This document shows, piece after piece, positions 33,728 through 41,871 of a stretch of 64,000 bases of DNA (positions are counted from its first letter, which is position 1; each line of letters starts with the position of its first letter). Origin of the DNA: an uncultured Paracoccus sp. (lineage in GTDB: Bacteria; Pseudomonadota; Alphaproteobacteria; Rhodobacterales; Rhodobacteraceae); NCBI RefSeq assembly GCF_947487305.1, contig NZ_CANKWH010000015.1, positions 1 to 64,000 of the forward strand, given 5' to 3'. Both the position numbers and the translations under genes were made by a program. Under the pieces are notes generated by a model. The model worked only from the letters and a program-made list of their open reading frames with translations. It did no database searches and was not told where the DNA came from.

Positions 33728-34559
33728 TGGATGTTCCTTTCCTGCTTGGCGTTTCGATGAAACCCCTGCGGACAGGGCAGTCCAGGCGGCTGTCAAAGGC
33801 GAATTTGCCTCGCGAGGAATGGCCGCAGGCCAGGGGAAATTCGCCGTTGAAGGCCGTAGGCCGTCAGCTGCGCTGCCCTGTCATGGTTCATCGGGAAGAA
33901 ACGCCCCTTGCAGGAAAGGACCAACTGGCCAGAGCAGCAAAGCGATCCGCGGACCGGCAGCGAGAGGGACGGCAAGAACCGGGACCGCGCGAGAGGTGAC
34001 CGGATCAACCGCCATGCCGCTGGCAGGGCCCGCACCCACTGCCGTCTTCGATGTTCTCGGCGGGATGGTCGCCCCCGGAAAAAGGGGTCGGCCGGGACTG
34101 GCGCGGGGCGGCGCAAGCCTGCCCGATGATCCGGTTGTTTGCGCGATGGTTACAGGCCCGCCCGCGCAATGTGACCGTTACCCGGATGGGCCGAGACCGG
34201 CGGGGCAGGGCGGTCAGGACCGGCGCGCGAGGACCTGGCTCGGGACGAGACAGACCGCAGGCGCCGCAGCCGACCGCATCGCCCGGACTGGCTCGGGTCC
34301 GGCCCGAGGCCGGACGAGGGCACGGTCGCCGGCCTGCCGGCGATGCGCCCAAACAGATGAAAGGATCGTCCTGACTCTATCTCGCTGCAACGCCGCATGA
34401 CCGCTTCGAGCCCTTATTGACCACGACTCGGCAGGTGGCGTTCGCAGATGCAGCGAGGCGCTCCTCGTCGCGACCCGGCCCAAGGACGAAGCCGCTCCCG
34501 CGGCAATGGCGCGTGTGGTGGAGGTTGCGCGCTGATCTAACCGTCGTGCATTTGGGAAT
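33728..34559. other. GC-rich leader and intergenic DNA up to the IS91-type element
   Basis: About 830 bases with no convincing gene. The first part holds an inverted repeat GGCGAATTT (33799-33807)/AAATTCGCC (33836-33844) and looks like another structured leader for the 33727 gene. The remainder is GC-rich DNA with short palindromes and many spurious frames on both strands. The composition changes near 34370, where the element's flank may begin. Confidence 0.4.
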
Positions 34560-34613
34560 GAACGATCCTGCCTGACGATTGGGGCCTTCTCAATCATCAG
34601 ACAGGAGGCTTCC

Positions 34614-35501
34614 ATAACAGAGGAGAGAGTAAGCCCGTTGCGGCAGCGGATGATCGAAGACATGCGCATCCGCGGGATGGGCGAAAAGGCACAGAAGTCG
34701 CACATCCGGGCGATCAGGGATTTCGCGGGTTTTCTCGGGCGGTCACCCGATACGGCGACGCCGGAGGATCTGCGCGCCTATCAGCTCCACATGACCGACA
34801 CCGGGGTCACGCCATCGACGTTCAACGTGCGGATCGTGGCGCTTCGGTTCTTCTTCGGCATGACCTGCGGGCGGGAGGAGATGAAGCGCTACATGCAATT
34901 CCGCACCGAACCGCGGAAGTTGCCCGTGGTGTTCAGCGTCGAGGAAGTGTCCGACATCCTGATGGCGGCGCCGGGGCCGGGCCTGAAGTATCGCGCCGCG
35001 CTCAGCATTTCCTATGGCGCAGGGCTCCGGGCCGCCGAGGTCTGCAACCTCAAGATCGGCGACATCGACAGTGATCGAATGCTGATCCATGTCGAGCAGG
35101 GCAAGGGCCAGAAGGACCGCAAGGTGATGCTGTCGCCAGGCCTGCTGAACCTACTGCGCGACTGGTGGCGCGAGGCCCGGCCGGAGGGTTGGCTGTTTCC
35201 CGGCAAGCCCAAGATCAACCCGATCTCGCCGCGCCAACTGAACCGCGCCTTCACCTCGGCCAAGCATATGGCCGGGGTCAAGAAGCCCGCCACCTTGCAC
35301 ACGTTGCGCCACAGCTTCGCGACGCATCTGCTCGAAGCCAACACCGATGTGCGCGTGATCCAGGTGCTGCTCGGGCATGCCAAGCTGACGACCACCGCCC
35401 GATATACCCACGTGGCCACCAAGACGATCCGTGACACCGTCAGTCCCTACGAGATGCTGGCCAAGTTGCAGGATCAGACAGTGAAGCGAAGCCTGGAGTG
35501 A
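34614..35501 (+). CDS. Tyrosine recombinase of the IS91-type element (non-canonical ATA start?)
   Basis: A phage-integrase-type recombinase of about 288-295 residues. Catalytic residues are visible: Arg in GAGLRAAEV, His-x-x-Arg in LHTLRHSF, His in LLGHAKL and Tyr in TARYTHVA. The best ribosome site, AGGAGG, sits six bases before ATA 34614, and the frame from there (ITEERVSPLRQRM) reads well. The next usable starts are TTG 34638 and ATG 34650. ATG may have mutated to ATA. The N-terminal SAM-like domain (KAQKSHIRAIRDFAGFLG) is intact. Confidence 0.8.
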   Translation: MTEERVSPLRQRMIEDMRIRGMGEKAQKSHIRAIRDFAGFLGRSPDTATPEDLRAYQLHMTDTGVTPSTFNVRIVALRFFFGMTCGREEMKRYMQFRTEPRKLPVVFSVEEVSDILMAAPGPGLKYRAALSISYGAGLRAAEVCNLKIGDIDSDRMLIHVEQGKGQKDRKVMLSPGLLNLLRDWWREARPEGWLFPGKPKINPISPRQLNRAFTSAKHMAGVKKPATLHTLRHSFATHLLEANTDVRVIQVLLGHAKLTTTARYTHVATKTIRDTVSPYEMLAKLQDQTVKRSLE

Positions 35502-35513
35502 TCGGGCGCCGGG

Positions 35514-36713
35514 GTGTCCCGGCCATTGCTGGAAATGGCTGACATCTTTCGTGCCCATGGCCCTGCGTGGCGGCAGGTCAATGCGGGGCATGTCAGCTTG
35601 ATCCAGCTGAAGGTGATGTCGGCCATCGAAGCCTGCCGGACCGAGGCGCTCGGCGGGCATGTGGCGGGATGTGCCAAATGCGGCCACCAGCACATCGCCT
35701 ACAATTCCTGCAAGAACCGGCATTGCCCCAAGTGCCAGGGGCCGGCGGCGCGGGACTGGATGGCAGCCCGTGCCGAGGACCTGCTCCCGGTCGAGTATTT
35801 CCACGTCGTCTTCACCCTTCCGGCCGAGATCGCGCAGGTCGCGTTCTGGAACAAGAAGGCGGTGTATGACCTGCTGTTCTGTGCTTCGGCCGAAACGGTC
35901 ATGAACATCGCGGCCGACCCCAAGCGCATGGGCGCACGGGTTGGCATGACCAGCGTGCTGCACAGCTGGGGCTCGGCGCTGACGCATCATCCCCACATCC
36001 ACATGATCGTCCCGGGCGGCGGACTGTCGCCCGACGGCGCCAGGTGGGTCGCCTGCCGTCCCGGTTTCTTCCTGCATGTGCGGGTTCTGTCGCGGCTGTT
36101 CCGACGCCTGTTTCTAGATGGGCTGATGCATCTGCACCGGGCCGGTCAATTGGCGTTCTTCGGCGATCTCGCCGAACTGGCCAGCGCGGACACCTTCACC
36201 GCCTGGCTCGCCCCGTTCCGCAAATCCGAATGGGTGGTCTATGCCAAACCGCCCTTCGGTGGACCCGAGGCCGTGCTGGCCTATCTGAGCCGATACACGC
36301 ACAGGGTCGCGATCTCCAACACCCGCCTGGTCAGCGCGGATGCCGATACCGTGGCGTTCCGCTGGAAGGATTACAGGATCAAGCGCGGCGATCGGCAAAA
36401 GGTCATGCGGCTGGCCACGCCGGAGTTCATTCGCAGGTTCCTGATCCACGTCCTGCCCGATGGCTTCCACCGCATCAGGCATTACGGCCTGCTGGCCAGC
36501 TCGGCCCGCAAGGCCAACATCACCAAAATCCGCGCCTTGCTCTGCGTCCAGCAGTCTGAACAGGTCGCCGTTCCGGAGCCAGAGCTTGAGATCACCCCGC
36601 ACACCCTGCGCGAGCCATGCCCCTGTTGCGGCGGTCCCATGCGGATCATCGAGATCTTCAGGCGGGGACAGAAACCGATATCGCGTGCGCCACCCAGGGA
36701 GCAGGCAGCATGA
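35514..36713 (+). CDS. IS91-family transposase
   Basis: A 399-residue rolling-circle-type transposase. The N-terminal zinc finger contains CAKCGHQ...SCKNRHCPKC (Cys 53, 56, 66, 71, 74). The HUH motif is HHPHIHMIVPGGG (161-163), and the catalytic tyrosine is in YLSRYTHRVAIS (Tyr257 or 261). A second zinc knuckle, CPCCGGPM, is near the C-terminus. GTG 35514 lies 12 bases after the recombinase stop. Length matches intact members, so the element may be active apart from the recombinase start. Confidence 0.9.
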   Translation: MSRPLLEMADIFRAHGPAWRQVNAGHVSLIQLKVMSAIEACRTEALGGHVAGCAKCGHQHIAYNSCKNRHCPKCQGPAARDWMAARAEDLLPVEYFHVVFTLPAEIAQVAFWNKKAVYDLLFCASAETVMNIAADPKRMGARVGMTSVLHSWGSALTHHPHIHMIVPGGGLSPDGARWVACRPGFFLHVRVLSRLFRRLFLDGLMHLHRAGQLAFFGDLAELASADTFTAWLAPFRKSEWVVYAKPPFGGPEAVLAYLSRYTHRVAISNTRLVSADADTVAFRWKDYRIKRGDRQKVMRLATPEFIRRFLIHVLPDGFHRIRHYGLLASSARKANITKIRALLCVQQSEQVAVPEPELEITPHTLREPCPCCGGPMRIIEIFRRGQKPISRAPPREQAA

Positions 36714-36978
36714 CATATCGCCCGTCATCCGTCACGAAACAGCACCGGCTACACTCCGCAGACCCGGTCCGAACAGCGCGTGCTCGTCTACTTCCAACCC
36801 GGCACAAGGCGGCAGTATGTCCAGAGCGCACCGCCTTGTTGGGAGCATCAGCCGGATTTGAGACCGTATCCGGCACCAGTCTCGCCATCAGCCGCGCCCC
36901 GGATGCAGCCGCCGCCGCGACCGTTCGCGCATTTTCCCCATAGCCTGATCCAAGACCCCCGCGGCTTCCACCTTGGGA

Positions 36979-37045
36979 GGTTTTCCAACGCGGGTCGTGG
37001 TCGCGCCAATGAGCAGCGTTCCAACGCGACCCGCATCGGAAAACC
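36979..37045. repeat. Hairpin at the probable right end of the IS91 element
   Basis: GGTTTTCC-AAC-GCGGGTCG (36979-36997) pairs with CGACCCGC-ATC-GGAAAACC (37027-37045): 8+8 bp arms with a 3-base internal mismatch and a 29-base loop. The position after the transposase fits a terminus structure, but this is unproven. Confidence 0.45.
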
Positions 37046-37281
37046 TTCACCGGAGCGGACGTTCATGATGTGGCCTGTTGCTATGGGCCCGGTTCGCATA
37101 TCCGGACCTTGCCCAAGAAGGCAATTGACCGCCGCTGGAATGCCCCTCCCAGAAAGACACTCAGTAATTCCCCAGAACCAAGCCAGTCGGCTGTCAGCCG
37201 TACAAGCCACTTGCGGGGTTGACTTTACACTCGATTCGCGATGCCGCACTATTCACCTCGGCTTCCAGAGGAGATCGAAAA

Positions 37282-39546
37282 ATGCCTTTATGGAAAGGAT
37301 GGTTCAGGAAGGACCGTGCGCCGAAAAAGAGCGAAACTATTATGAAGGAAGCCGTTTCGAGGAAGGGAAACCAACACTTCGACGACAAACCAATCGAGAA
37401 ACCCGAAGATGACAAGTTTGGGTTCGATACTTTCTCCTCTGCAATCGCAACGTCCATTGCCGGAAACAAGCAACCGGAAGGTACTGTCGTCGCGATCCAC
37501 GGCCCATGGGGTACGGGTAAGAGCAGCATAGTCAACCTGATCAAACATCACCTCGCGACCGAACCTGAGGCGAAAGACATCGAAGTTCTCAACTTCAATT
37601 GTTGGTGGTTCAAAGGCGAGGAAGCTCTTGCTCTTGAGTTCTTTCGCCAACTCTATGGTGTCATGGAGCAAACAGACGTCGAGAAGGCGAAAGACGCTGT
37701 TTCGAAGCTTGGCTCACGGATTCTTAGCGGCTCAAGTTCGTTTGTGGGAGCTGCAATTAATCTTGCCGCGCCGGGCATCGGTGGCGCTGCGTCCAGCGGT
37801 ATGAACCTTTTGGCTGACCTTATCAAACAGGATAAGACTGTTGAGTCATTCCATGCGGAAGTGTCGGAAGCTCTAAATCAATGCGATAAGCGCTATCTGA
37901 TTGTCATCGATGATATTGACCGCTTATCACCGGAAGAAGCACTGCTGGTCTTTCGCCTAGTCAAGTCGGTCGGACGCCTGCCAAAAGTCATGTATCTTCT
38001 CGCCTATGACCGCGACATTGCCGATAGCATCGTATCGCAAAGGTATCCTTCTGAAGGACCACAGTATCTGGAGAAGATCGTTCAAGCTGGATTTGACATA
38101 CCACTCCCGCCACAATCGAGTCTAATGAATATCCTTCTGGAATTCCTAAACGATCTTTGGAAAGACGAGGAAACGCCCGAAACGAGACATTTCTGGAACT
38201 TTTTCCACGATGCGGTTTCCCCTCAGATCAAATCCCCTAGAGACTTGATCCGCGTCACGAACACCTTGCGGATATCCTGGCAGGCTGTAGCCGGGGAGGT
38301 CGATCCGGTGGACTTCCTGGTTTTGGAAACGCTTCGCGTGCAACAACCGAGAGTGTACGCTGCGCTGAAAGCAAACAAGCACAGACTAACAAACGGTGGA
38401 TTGGATCACCAATACCGGCAGCATGACGCGGTGGCTGCAACGTATGAAGAATTGTTCGTTCCAGAGTTTTCTGGTGAAGAGCGGGAAGCCATGAAACAGG
38501 CACTCCGCCGGTTGTTCCCGGCACTCGACAGAGTCTGGGGCAACATGAGCTATGACTCATCCGTTTATCAGGACTGGGAGAGAGAACGGCGGGCCTGCTC
38601 ACGAAAGCACTTTGATACATACTTCCGGTTTTCTTTGTCGGACGAGACCATTAGCGCCGCAGAAGTTCGCTCGGTTATCCAAAACAGCAGCGACGCGGAT
38701 TTCGTTTCTACATCGCTTCTAGAAGCGAGCAGGACGCCAAAACCAAACGGACATGGAACACGCGCGAGTGTCTTGCTGGATGAGCTCAATGCCCACGCGA
38801 AAAGCATCCCCATCGAAAACGCGGTGCCATTCTTGGCTGGCTTGTTCTCGATACATGACCAAATTGACACTGAGAAAGATCAAGAACGTGGTGGCTTCGC
38901 TATCGCCAACAATAACTTAAGGACTCATTGGACCTTGCGGGCGTTGCTTTGGGGCCGAACTTCGCTCGCGGAAAGATCCGACATTATTGTGAAGGCTTCT
39001 GAAAAGGCCGGTGTTGGCTGGTTGGTCGATCTGTCCGAGTCCGCCTATCGCGATTATCATCCACGGGAAGGCAAACCACCCGAACCTGAAGACAGATGCC
39101 TTACAACTGAGGACGATGCCGACAAGTTGCGCGAGATGGCGCTGGAAAAGATCACCAAGGCGGCGGGTGACGGTACACTTCTACAATACGAGCATTTCCT
39201 AAGGGTGCTTTACCGCTGGGATGACTTGGCAGGAAAAGATGGTCACGAGCTTGCAAAGGCTTGGTGTATGGAGCGTTTGGGGGAAGATGACGCTGTGGAG
39301 GCATTCTCAAAGTCCTTCGTTTCCGAGAGTTGGGTAACCGGGATGGGCGGTTTTGGCGGCAGCCTTGGAGACACGGTAAGTGTAAGGCGGGACCGAGTTT
39401 CCGTTGAGTCGCTCGAGCGCTTCTTCGACACGACGGCGCTTCGAACGCGGGTCGAAGCGCTGCTAGCTGCATCCGAAGACGGGAGTGCGCGTCACGCGGC
39501 ATTGAAGAGATTTATTGATGCCTGGGATGCCGGAGACGAAGACTGA
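37282..39546 (+). CDS. KAP-family P-loop NTPase
   Basis: A 754-residue protein. ATG 37282 follows GGAG at about 9 bases. Walker A GPWGTGKSS is at residues 74-82 and Walker B LIVIDDIDRLSPEEA at 206-220, the KAP signature. Between them, residues 152-181 (SSFVGAAINLAAPGIGGAAS and on) form a weakly hydrophobic Gly/Ala-rich stretch at the place where many KAP proteins carry membrane helices. The C-terminal 400 residues are helical without a known effector. KAP NTPases include plasmid-borne phage-exclusion proteins. It stands alone downstream of an IS91 element with lower GC, suggesting an acquired defence gene (inference). Confidence 0.8.
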   Translation: MPLWKGWFRKDRAPKKSETIMKEAVSRKGNQHFDDKPIEKPEDDKFGFDTFSSAIATSIAGNKQPEGTVVAIHGPWGTGKSSIVNLIKHHLATEPEAKDIEVLNFNCWWFKGEEALALEFFRQLYGVMEQTDVEKAKDAVSKLGSRILSGSSSFVGAAINLAAPGIGGAASSGMNLLADLIKQDKTVESFHAEVSEALNQCDKRYLIVIDDIDRLSPEEALLVFRLVKSVGRLPKVMYLLAYDRDIADSIVSQRYPSEGPQYLEKIVQAGFDIPLPPQSSLMNILLEFLNDLWKDEETPETRHFWNFFHDAVSPQIKSPRDLIRVTNTLRISWQAVAGEVDPVDFLVLETLRVQQPRVYAALKANKHRLTNGGLDHQYRQHDAVAATYEELFVPEFSGEEREAMKQALRRLFPALDRVWGNMSYDSSVYQDWERERRACSRKHFDTYFRFSLSDETISAAEVRSVIQNSSDADFVSTSLLEASRTPKPNGHGTRASVLLDELNAHAKSIPIENAVPFLAGLFSIHDQIDTEKDQERGGFAIANNNLRTHWTLRALLWGRTSLAERSDIIVKASEKAGVGWLVDLSESAYRDYHPREGKPPEPEDRCLTTEDDADKLREMALEKITKAAGDGTLLQYEHFLRVLYRWDDLAGKDGHELAKAWCMERLGEDDAVEAFSKSFVSESWVTGMGGFGGSLGDTVSVRRDRVSVESLERFFDTTALRTRVEALLAASEDGSARHAALKRFIDAWDAGDED

Positions 39547-39711
39547 ACGCCTATGGGGAACCAGCGTCGTCAGTCGGTTTACTTGGGATGGATCCTTGCT
39601 GGCTTCAGAGGTGCCTCCGTCTGAGGGAATGTAATAAACGGAAAGCGTTACGAATGTCTGCTTTCAAGTTATCGGCTTGAGTTATTCGCAGGTGCAGCGA
39701 ATGTCGGCAAT

Positions 39712-39785
39712 GCGGACCTTCCTGCCGTTCGCTGCGCAGTTGCGGCGTAAACTGAGCACGTGCAGCGAACGGCAGGAAGGTCCGC
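39712..39785. repeat. Perfect 24-bp inverted repeat
   Basis: Arms 39712-39735 (starting GCGGACCTTCCTGCCG) and 39762-39785 (starting GCAGCGAACGGCAGG) are exact reverse complements with a 26-base spacer. Three more flanking pairs are possible after one mismatch. No transposase or terminator T-run is associated. Confidence 0.85.
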
Positions 39786-39823
39786 GTTGCTGGCTTCAGT
39801 TGCCGGCGCCCGCGCGCTTGCTG

Positions 39824-39849
39824 TTCGCGCCGCCCTTGGGCGGCGCGAA
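39824..39849. repeat. Perfect 12-bp hairpin
   Basis: TTCGCGCCGCCC-TT-GGGCGGCGCGAA. No T-tract follows, so it is not a classical terminator. It may end or protect a transcript or be a binding site. Confidence 0.6.
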
Positions 39850-39970
39850 CCGGGATTGCGAAACATTAACCTTCTTTGCCATTGAGCCGGTATGCTGGTG
39901 CAAAGGTCCATGATATTCCGCTACTTATGGGGATGTGCCTTTCAGGCAGACTGATCTTGGGGTGAGGGTC

Positions 39971-40174
39971 ATGGTTTTACCGATTGAAGGAAAGCTGATT
40001 GTCGAGACGGCAGCGGGGGACGACATTGAGCTGCCGCCCGGGCAGGGCCAGCGCGTTCTTTACGCGCTGACGACGCTAGCGCAGACGCCGGTCGCGCCGC
40101 ATGTGACAATCCGAAGCCTGCGCACGCCGGAGGGGGAAGAACTGTGGCGGTCAGAGACCGGGGGGCAGCGATAG
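39971..40174 (+). CDS. Small hypothetical protein (67 aa)
   Basis: ATG 39971 (MVLPIEGKLIVETAAGDDIE) follows GAGG. The product is beta-rich and acidic, with a Gly/Gln segment (LPPGQGQRVLYALTTLAQTP). The next gene begins immediately after its stop. Function unknown. Confidence 0.5.
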   Translation: MVLPIEGKLIVETAAGDDIELPPGQGQRVLYALTTLAQTPVAPHVTIRSLRTPEGEELWRSETGGQR

Positions 40175-40429
40175 ATGGGTTGGAGCAAACTGCACGCTGA
40201 TCTCCCCGGCCCGCGTAAGCTTGGGCCCTATCCCGATCGCGACCTCGACTGCCAGCAAGAATTGGAAAAAGGCTTTCTGGCGCTCGTTGAGAAGGCGGAA
40301 TTGGCGGGATGGGTGCGTCTCGAAATCTATGCCGCGCTGATCGAGCTGATCGACCATCAGGCGACAGCCGACCGGGCGCTTGAAAGCGACGATGACAATC
40401 TGGTGAAGGCCAAACGGTCACAGCGTTGA
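40175..40429 (+). CDS. Small hypothetical protein (84 aa)
   Basis: ATG 40175 directly abuts the previous stop. The product (MGWSKLHADLPGPRKLGPYP) is helical, acidic in the middle and basic at the end. It lacks membrane segments and metal motifs. Coupled to the 67-residue gene; function unknown. Confidence 0.5.
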   Translation: MGWSKLHADLPGPRKLGPYPDRDLDCQQELEKGFLALVEKAELAGWVRLEIYAALIELIDHQATADRALESDDDNLVKAKRSQR

Positions 40430-40516
40430 ACCGCGAGGCTGGACTTGGGATCGGCTCAGAACCCGGTTTGAGGCGCATTCAATGGAACGGCAGAACCAAG
40501 TGGTGGGGGCAGGTTA

Positions 40517-40552
40517 CGGTGGCCCCGGACGCTGCCACTTCCGGGGCCACCG
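40517..40552. repeat. Perfect 12-bp hairpin after the 84-aa gene
   Basis: CGGTGGCCCCGG (40517-40528) and CCGGGGCCACCG (40541-40552) with a 12-base loop. It could attenuate or end transcription, but no T-run follows. Confidence 0.55.
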
Positions 40553-40684
40553 CATCTTCACATCCATTCGTCGGATGCTATACAGACCCGCTCGGAAATC
40601 AAGACTTGGCGGCTTGTCGCGGACAAGAACAAATATGGAACATTCCGCCGATTGACGAGCCTTGCGTGTTCTCTGTATGTTCTC

Positions 40685-41005
40685 ATGATGCCGGCGGTCC
40701 CATCCTCGAATAAACTTGCCAACCGGTCGATCAGCGACTGCGCGCGCGATGGCATGCTGATCACCATGCGATGCAACGGCTGTCGTCGCCAGGTCAACTA
40801 TTGGGCCGCGGACTTGCTGCAGGTGATCGAGGATCCGTTCCACGAGGCGCATAGGCCGCCCTGGGGCTGCGCGCATTGCCGGACAGGCGAATACATGGTG
40901 ATGCGCTGGCGGATACCGGCGGCCTCGGAACTGGCATCTGGCTTGACGGTCAGGCGGCCGGTGAAGAAGATCACCAAGTGGATCTGGCGCGACGAAAAGG
41001 TCTAA
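40685..41005 (+). CDS. Zinc-ribbon protein preceding SRAP
   Basis: About 106 residues from ATG 40685. The start is uncertain: ATG 40688 or 40754 are possible and no ribosome site is strong. Core: MRCNGCRRQVNY (CxxC), then WGCAHCRTGEYM (CxxC), a four-cysteine zinc ribbon; the C-terminus is basic (RRPVKKITKWIWRDEKV). It lies four bases before the putative start of the SRAP gene, suggesting a shared transcript. DNA or RNA binding is likely; function unknown. Confidence 0.6.
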   Translation: MMPAVPSSNKLANRSISDCARDGMLITMRCNGCRRQVNYWAADLLQVIEDPFHEAHRPPWGCAHCRTGEYMVMRWRIPAASELASGLTVRRPVKKITKWIWRDEKV

Positions 41006-41009
41006 GGAC

Positions 41010-41633
41010 ATCTGTAACCTTTATAGCAACACAACGACACAAGAGGCGATGCGCCGCATCGTTGACGGGCTGACCGATCGGGCCGGCAACCTGAAACCGG
41101 GCCGGGTCTATCCCGACCAGATGGGCGCCATTGTGCGGCACGGCAGTGATGGGCTGGAGCTGGTACAAAGCCGGTGGGGTCTGCCCTCGCCGAAATTCGC
41201 GCTCAAGACGGAACGCGATCCGGGCGTGACGAATGTGCGCAACCTGTCTTCTCCGCATTGGCGCCGCTGGCTTGGCCGGGACAATCGCTGCCTCGTGCCG
41301 GTCACGGCCTTCGCGGAGCCGGCAGGGAAGGGCAGGGGCAACCAGTGGTTTGCCGCTGCCGATCCCGACAGGCCGATGTTCTTCGCCGGCATCGAGGTGC
41401 GGGACTGGACCTCGGTACGCAAGGTGAAGGACGGCCAGACGACTGACGATCTCTATGCCTTCCTGACCTGCGCGCCGAATGCCGAGGTGAAGCCGGTCCA
41501 TCCGAAGGCCATGCCGGTGATCCTGACAGAACGGGCGGAATGGGATGCCTGGATGGGCGGGATCGCGGCAAGCGAGTTGCAGCGCCCGCTGGCCGATGGC
41601 GCGCTGATGCTGATCGACGAGGACGACGCATAA
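41010..41633 (+). CDS. SRAP (YedK/HMCES-type) abasic-site protein with ATC in place of ATG
   Basis: A protein of about 207 residues. SRAP proteins use Cys2, exposed after Met removal, to crosslink abasic sites in single-stranded DNA. Here the frame reads ATC-TGT-AAC-CTT-TAT-AGC at 41010, giving (I)CNLYSN, the expected family start with Met replaced by ATC. The first ATG (41049) lies 13 codons later and would delete the cysteine. AAAGG lies about 9 bases upstream of 41010. The other conserved parts are intact: RWGLPSP, NVRNLSSPHWR, CLVPVTAFAEP and the catalytic-His motif VHPKAMPVIL. It is either initiated at ATC or inactive. Confidence 0.8.
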   Translation: MCNLYSNTTTQEAMRRIVDGLTDRAGNLKPGRVYPDQMGAIVRHGSDGLELVQSRWGLPSPKFALKTERDPGVTNVRNLSSPHWRRWLGRDNRCLVPVTAFAEPAGKGRGNQWFAAADPDRPMFFAGIEVRDWTSVRKVKDGQTTDDLYAFLTCAPNAEVKPVHPKAMPVILTERAEWDAWMGGIAASELQRPLADGALMLIDEDDA

Positions 41634-41770
41634 GGCCGTCGATCCGACCGGGACGCCGGGCCGCCAGGTGCGGCTCCGCGCGAAGCGCCGGGCCGGGTTG
41701 GCCTCGGCCAGGTCCGGGGCCGGCCCGGTCAACAGGCCCACCGCGACCACCACCATCGCCGTTTCCCATA

Positions 41771-41819
41771 AAAGTGCCCCCGCCGAAGCGGGGGCCAGGT
41801 GAACCTTCGTCGCAGAAGG
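41771..41819 (-). terminator. Terminator after the ParB-like gene, composite hairpin
   Basis: Read on the minus strand, CCTTC/GAAGG (41804-41819) is followed by a perfect 8-bp stem with a TTCG loop (41776-41795: GCCCCCGC/GCGGGGGC), then ACTTTTATG. The same two-hairpin arrangement recurs at 54834-54874. Confidence 0.75.
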
Positions 41820-41871
41820 AATGGGGATCAGGCGAGGGCCGGGGCGCGCGGATCGCGCGCCCCGCTGTCGA

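Larger units (their letters stand above)
34560..37050 (+). mobile_element. IS91-family element with accompanying tyrosine recombinase
   Basis: Two adjacent plus-strand genes, a tyrosine recombinase and an IS91-type Y1/HUH transposase, form the two-gene layout known for some IS91 relatives. No terminal inverted repeats are expected in this family. The ends are therefore approximate: the left is set by the composition change before the first gene, the right by the hairpin at 36979-37045. Confidence 0.7.
39547..39970. other. Intergenic region with strong inverted repeats
   Basis: About 420 bases with no convincing gene. It contains the perfect 24-bp inverted repeat at 39712-39785 and the 12-bp hairpin at 39824-39849, annotated separately, and AT-rich DNA near 39865-39930 that may hold the promoter of the next small gene. 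Confidence 0.5.

Noticed and set aside
39824-39849. Rho-independent terminator
   Set aside because: The stem is perfect, but no T-tract follows on either strand.
40426-40713. Plus-strand frame of 95 codons after the 84-aa gene
   Set aside because: Spans a perfect hairpin, and its product has no protein-like periodicity.
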